This document shows, one piece after another, positions 5,058-6,632 of a stretch of DNA of 6,632 nucleotides. Source of the stretch: UBA2979 sp963694535 (GTDB lineage Bacteria; Chloroflexota; Dehalococcoidia; UBA2979). Location of the stretch: positions 1 through 6,632 of the forward strand of contig CAVODE010000091.1 of NCBI GenBank assembly GCA_963694535.1, in the 5' to 3' direction. The notes beneath the pieces are model-generated. The model was not told where the DNA came from and made no database searches. It saw only the letters and a list, made by a program, of their open reading frames with translations. Position numbers and translations under genes: made by a program. Within the stretch, counting starts at the first letter, position 1, and each line of letters begins with the position of its first letter.

Positions 5058-6614
5058 TCAAACAGATTCACCTAACGCTCTTGCTCGATCCAGGCAACTA
5101 CTTTTGTCACGATCTAAATGGGTAGTGGCTATGAGCAACATTATTACACTGAGTATCATCGACGTTAGTCCCCAAAGAATACCCTGACGAAGGGATTCAC
5201 CAGAATCTGCGCCACCAGCGGCGATTAAATCGCTGAAAAACCCGATGGTATAAGGCCCTAATGCGACACCCAGAAAAGTAATTATTATTAAATAAACGGC
5301 CGACGCTAAACCCCGCATCCGCGGCATGACTAGAGAGTTAATCATCATCGGACCAACTCCATAGCAAGCGGACGAGGTCAATAAGAATAGTGCCAAATAG
5401 CGATAAATCTCAGCTATGTCATCCGCAACAACCATCAGAACAGCCGATGGCGCGGAGAGCAAAACCGAGCCAAGGCACACGTAAATTGTCGCTCGCGAGG
5501 TATACCGTCCAAGCATGTCGGCCAGAACGCCGCCCACCATCGTTCCCGTAAACCCACATATTGTGGTTAGCAATCCCACAGTCATACCCACTTCGCCCGG
5601 GCTAACATTGTGTGCTCGAATTATGTAGGGCACGATCCAGCCGGCCACACCGACAGTATTAAAGACAAATAACGCCAGCCCTATACTACTAAACATAAAA
5701 GATCGACATTTAAAGATCATTGCAAACGTCGCTGGGTCTCGTAGTGCCAATGTCTGAGCCCAACAAACAACGCACCATAGACCCCCACCTAACGCACTCC
5801 ATTGCGCGACGCTACCGGTCGCGATGATCAAGAGAAATGACGTTGCAATAATCGCACTTCCTATTAGTACGTTAAGTTTGACAGCACGAAAGTCGCCGTC
5901 CAGACGCCGCAGGGTCAGTAGACTGAAAAAGGGTAGAACAGACTGCATTTCTGCCCACAACTCGCGAAATGGGTGAGGATGCGTTTCTGAAGTTAGTCCG
6001 TCTTTTTGTCCCCGTACAGGCTCCTTTAGACTTGCCACCCACCAAGCAAGAATGGGTCCTACGGCGGCTACACAGAAAAATGCCACCTGCCAACCTTTAA
6101 GGCCAAACGGCGCCAAGGCCGTGTCCGGATAGAGGTCGTACCAACCATCTAAGATGGCTCCTCCAAGTATCAAGCCAACACCTGCACCGATGGGCCCACC
6201 GGCAGCAACTACTGACATTGCAGTAGCGCGTAGACGAGGCTCAAAGTGATCAAAAATGGTCGACATTGCCGCGGGTCCTGTCCCAGATTCTCCTACACCT
6301 ACGCCGATTCGAAAAAAGGCAAATAATAGAAAATGACGCGCAGTACCAGACAGAAAGATCATGGAGCTCCAGGCCGCAACGCAAATACTGATCAAACTCT
6401 TACGCGACCACACATCGGCCAAACGGCCCAGTGGTATACTGAATATCGCGTAAAAAATAGATATACCCGTCCCATAAATGAAACCAATATCAGCATCTGA
6501 CAACCCCAAATCGGCTTTGATATCCTCCGAGAGGACGGCCATCATTTGCCGGTCGATCAAAATTAACATATTAACCAGAAACAGAACAAAAAGAGAATAA
6601 ACGGAATACCGCAT
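5058..6614 (-). CDS. MFS transporter, spinster-like long subfamily
   Basis: A 518-residue inner-membrane protein of the major facilitator superfamily, rich in hydrophobic helices. The first helix ends in LIDRQ (19-23), the loop after helix 2 carries motif A as GRLADVWSRK (63-72), and RIGVGVGES (102-110) marks helix 4; all are typical of the spinster-like branch. A second GGVLADMLGR copy at 361-370 begins the C-terminal half. It is longer than the usual 400-450 residues because of a central stretch (about 205-300) with a loop, two extra probable helices (about 246-266 and 272-290) and QTLALRDPATF. I have seen this arrangement in long spinster-like transporters of marine and sphingomonad bacteria. 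The substrate is unknown; an organic acid or lipid-like compound would fit the neighbours. No ribosome binding site precedes the ATG at 6614, and the frame stays open through the six upstream codons to the window edge. The true start may therefore lie outside. Confidence 0.92.
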   Translation of the reverse strand: MRYSVYSLFVLFLVNMLILIDRQMMAVLSEDIKADLGLSDADIGFIYGTGISIFYAIFSIPLGRLADVWSRKSLISICVAAWSSMIFLSGTARHFLLFAFFRIGVGVGESGTGPAAMSTIFDHFEPRLRATAMSVVAAGGPIGAGVGLILGGAILDGWYDLYPDTALAPFGLKGWQVAFFCVAAVGPILAWWVASLKEPVRGQKDGLTSETHPHPFRELWAEMQSVLPFFSLLTLRRLDGDFRAVKLNVLIGSAIIATSFLLIIATGSVAQWSALGGGLWCVVCWAQTLALRDPATFAMIFKCRSFMFSSIGLALFVFNTVGVAGWIVPYIIRAHNVSPGEVGMTVGLLTTICGFTGTMVGGVLADMLGRYTSRATIYVCLGSVLLSAPSAVLMVVADDIAEIYRYLALFLLTSSACYGVGPMMINSLVMPRMRGLASAVYLIIITFLGVALGPYTIGFFSDLIAAGGADSGESLRQGILWGLTSMILSVIMLLIATTHLDRDKSSCLDRARALGESV

Positions 6615-6632
6615 ACTGAACGCCGATGTTTT

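Noticed and set aside
1..6632. CRISPR array, IS element or integrase gene
   Set aside because: There are no regular repeat-spacer units, no transposase or recombinase motifs in any frame and no terminal inverted repeats bounding a gene.

Overview
The window looks like chromosomal DNA of a Gram-negative proteobacterium, probably a gammaproteobacterium, with moderate G+C. The evidence is Sec signal peptides on two proteins, an ACSF2/FadD-type acyl-CoA ligase, a spinster-type MFS transporter of a long subfamily, and a tRNA-Arg 3' end that encodes CCA. I assign the organism by gene style only; nothing here fixes a species.

Layout. On the + strand, 82-912 encodes a secreted DUF4198 protein whose predicted mature N-terminus is a histidine. 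A 563-base non-coding stretch (913-1475) follows and is the most unusual part of the window. It holds nested palindromes (932-1005), an 8-bp hairpin (1018-1048), and the exact 3' two thirds of a tRNA-Arg(UCG) gene (1051-1103) with no 5' half. It continues with a pair of 10-bp direct repeats (1138-1166), a minus-strand 39-codon remnant resembling the C-terminus of a phage 3TM-type holin (1200-1319), and a C/G-rich overlapping palindrome (1336-1370). I read this as the scar or boundary of an integrated phage, phage satellite or island that used a tRNA-Arg gene as attachment site. The intact tRNA is expected to the left of the window.

On the minus strand, 6614 to 1476 carries three complete or nearly complete genes in one direction: an MFS transporter (5058-6614, start near the window edge), a secreted beta-lactamase-fold serine hydrolase (3486-4928) and an acyl-CoA ligase (1476-3158). 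The gaps are 129 and 327 bases, so they may be one loose transcription unit or separate units. Together they could hydrolyse an ester or amide in the periplasm, import the acid and activate it with CoA. This is a guess from gene content and no substrate can be named.

No CRISPR array, rRNA, complete tRNA, IS element or complete integrase gene is visible. The coding genes belong to known families. The novelty, if any, lies in the attachment-site region at 913-1475.
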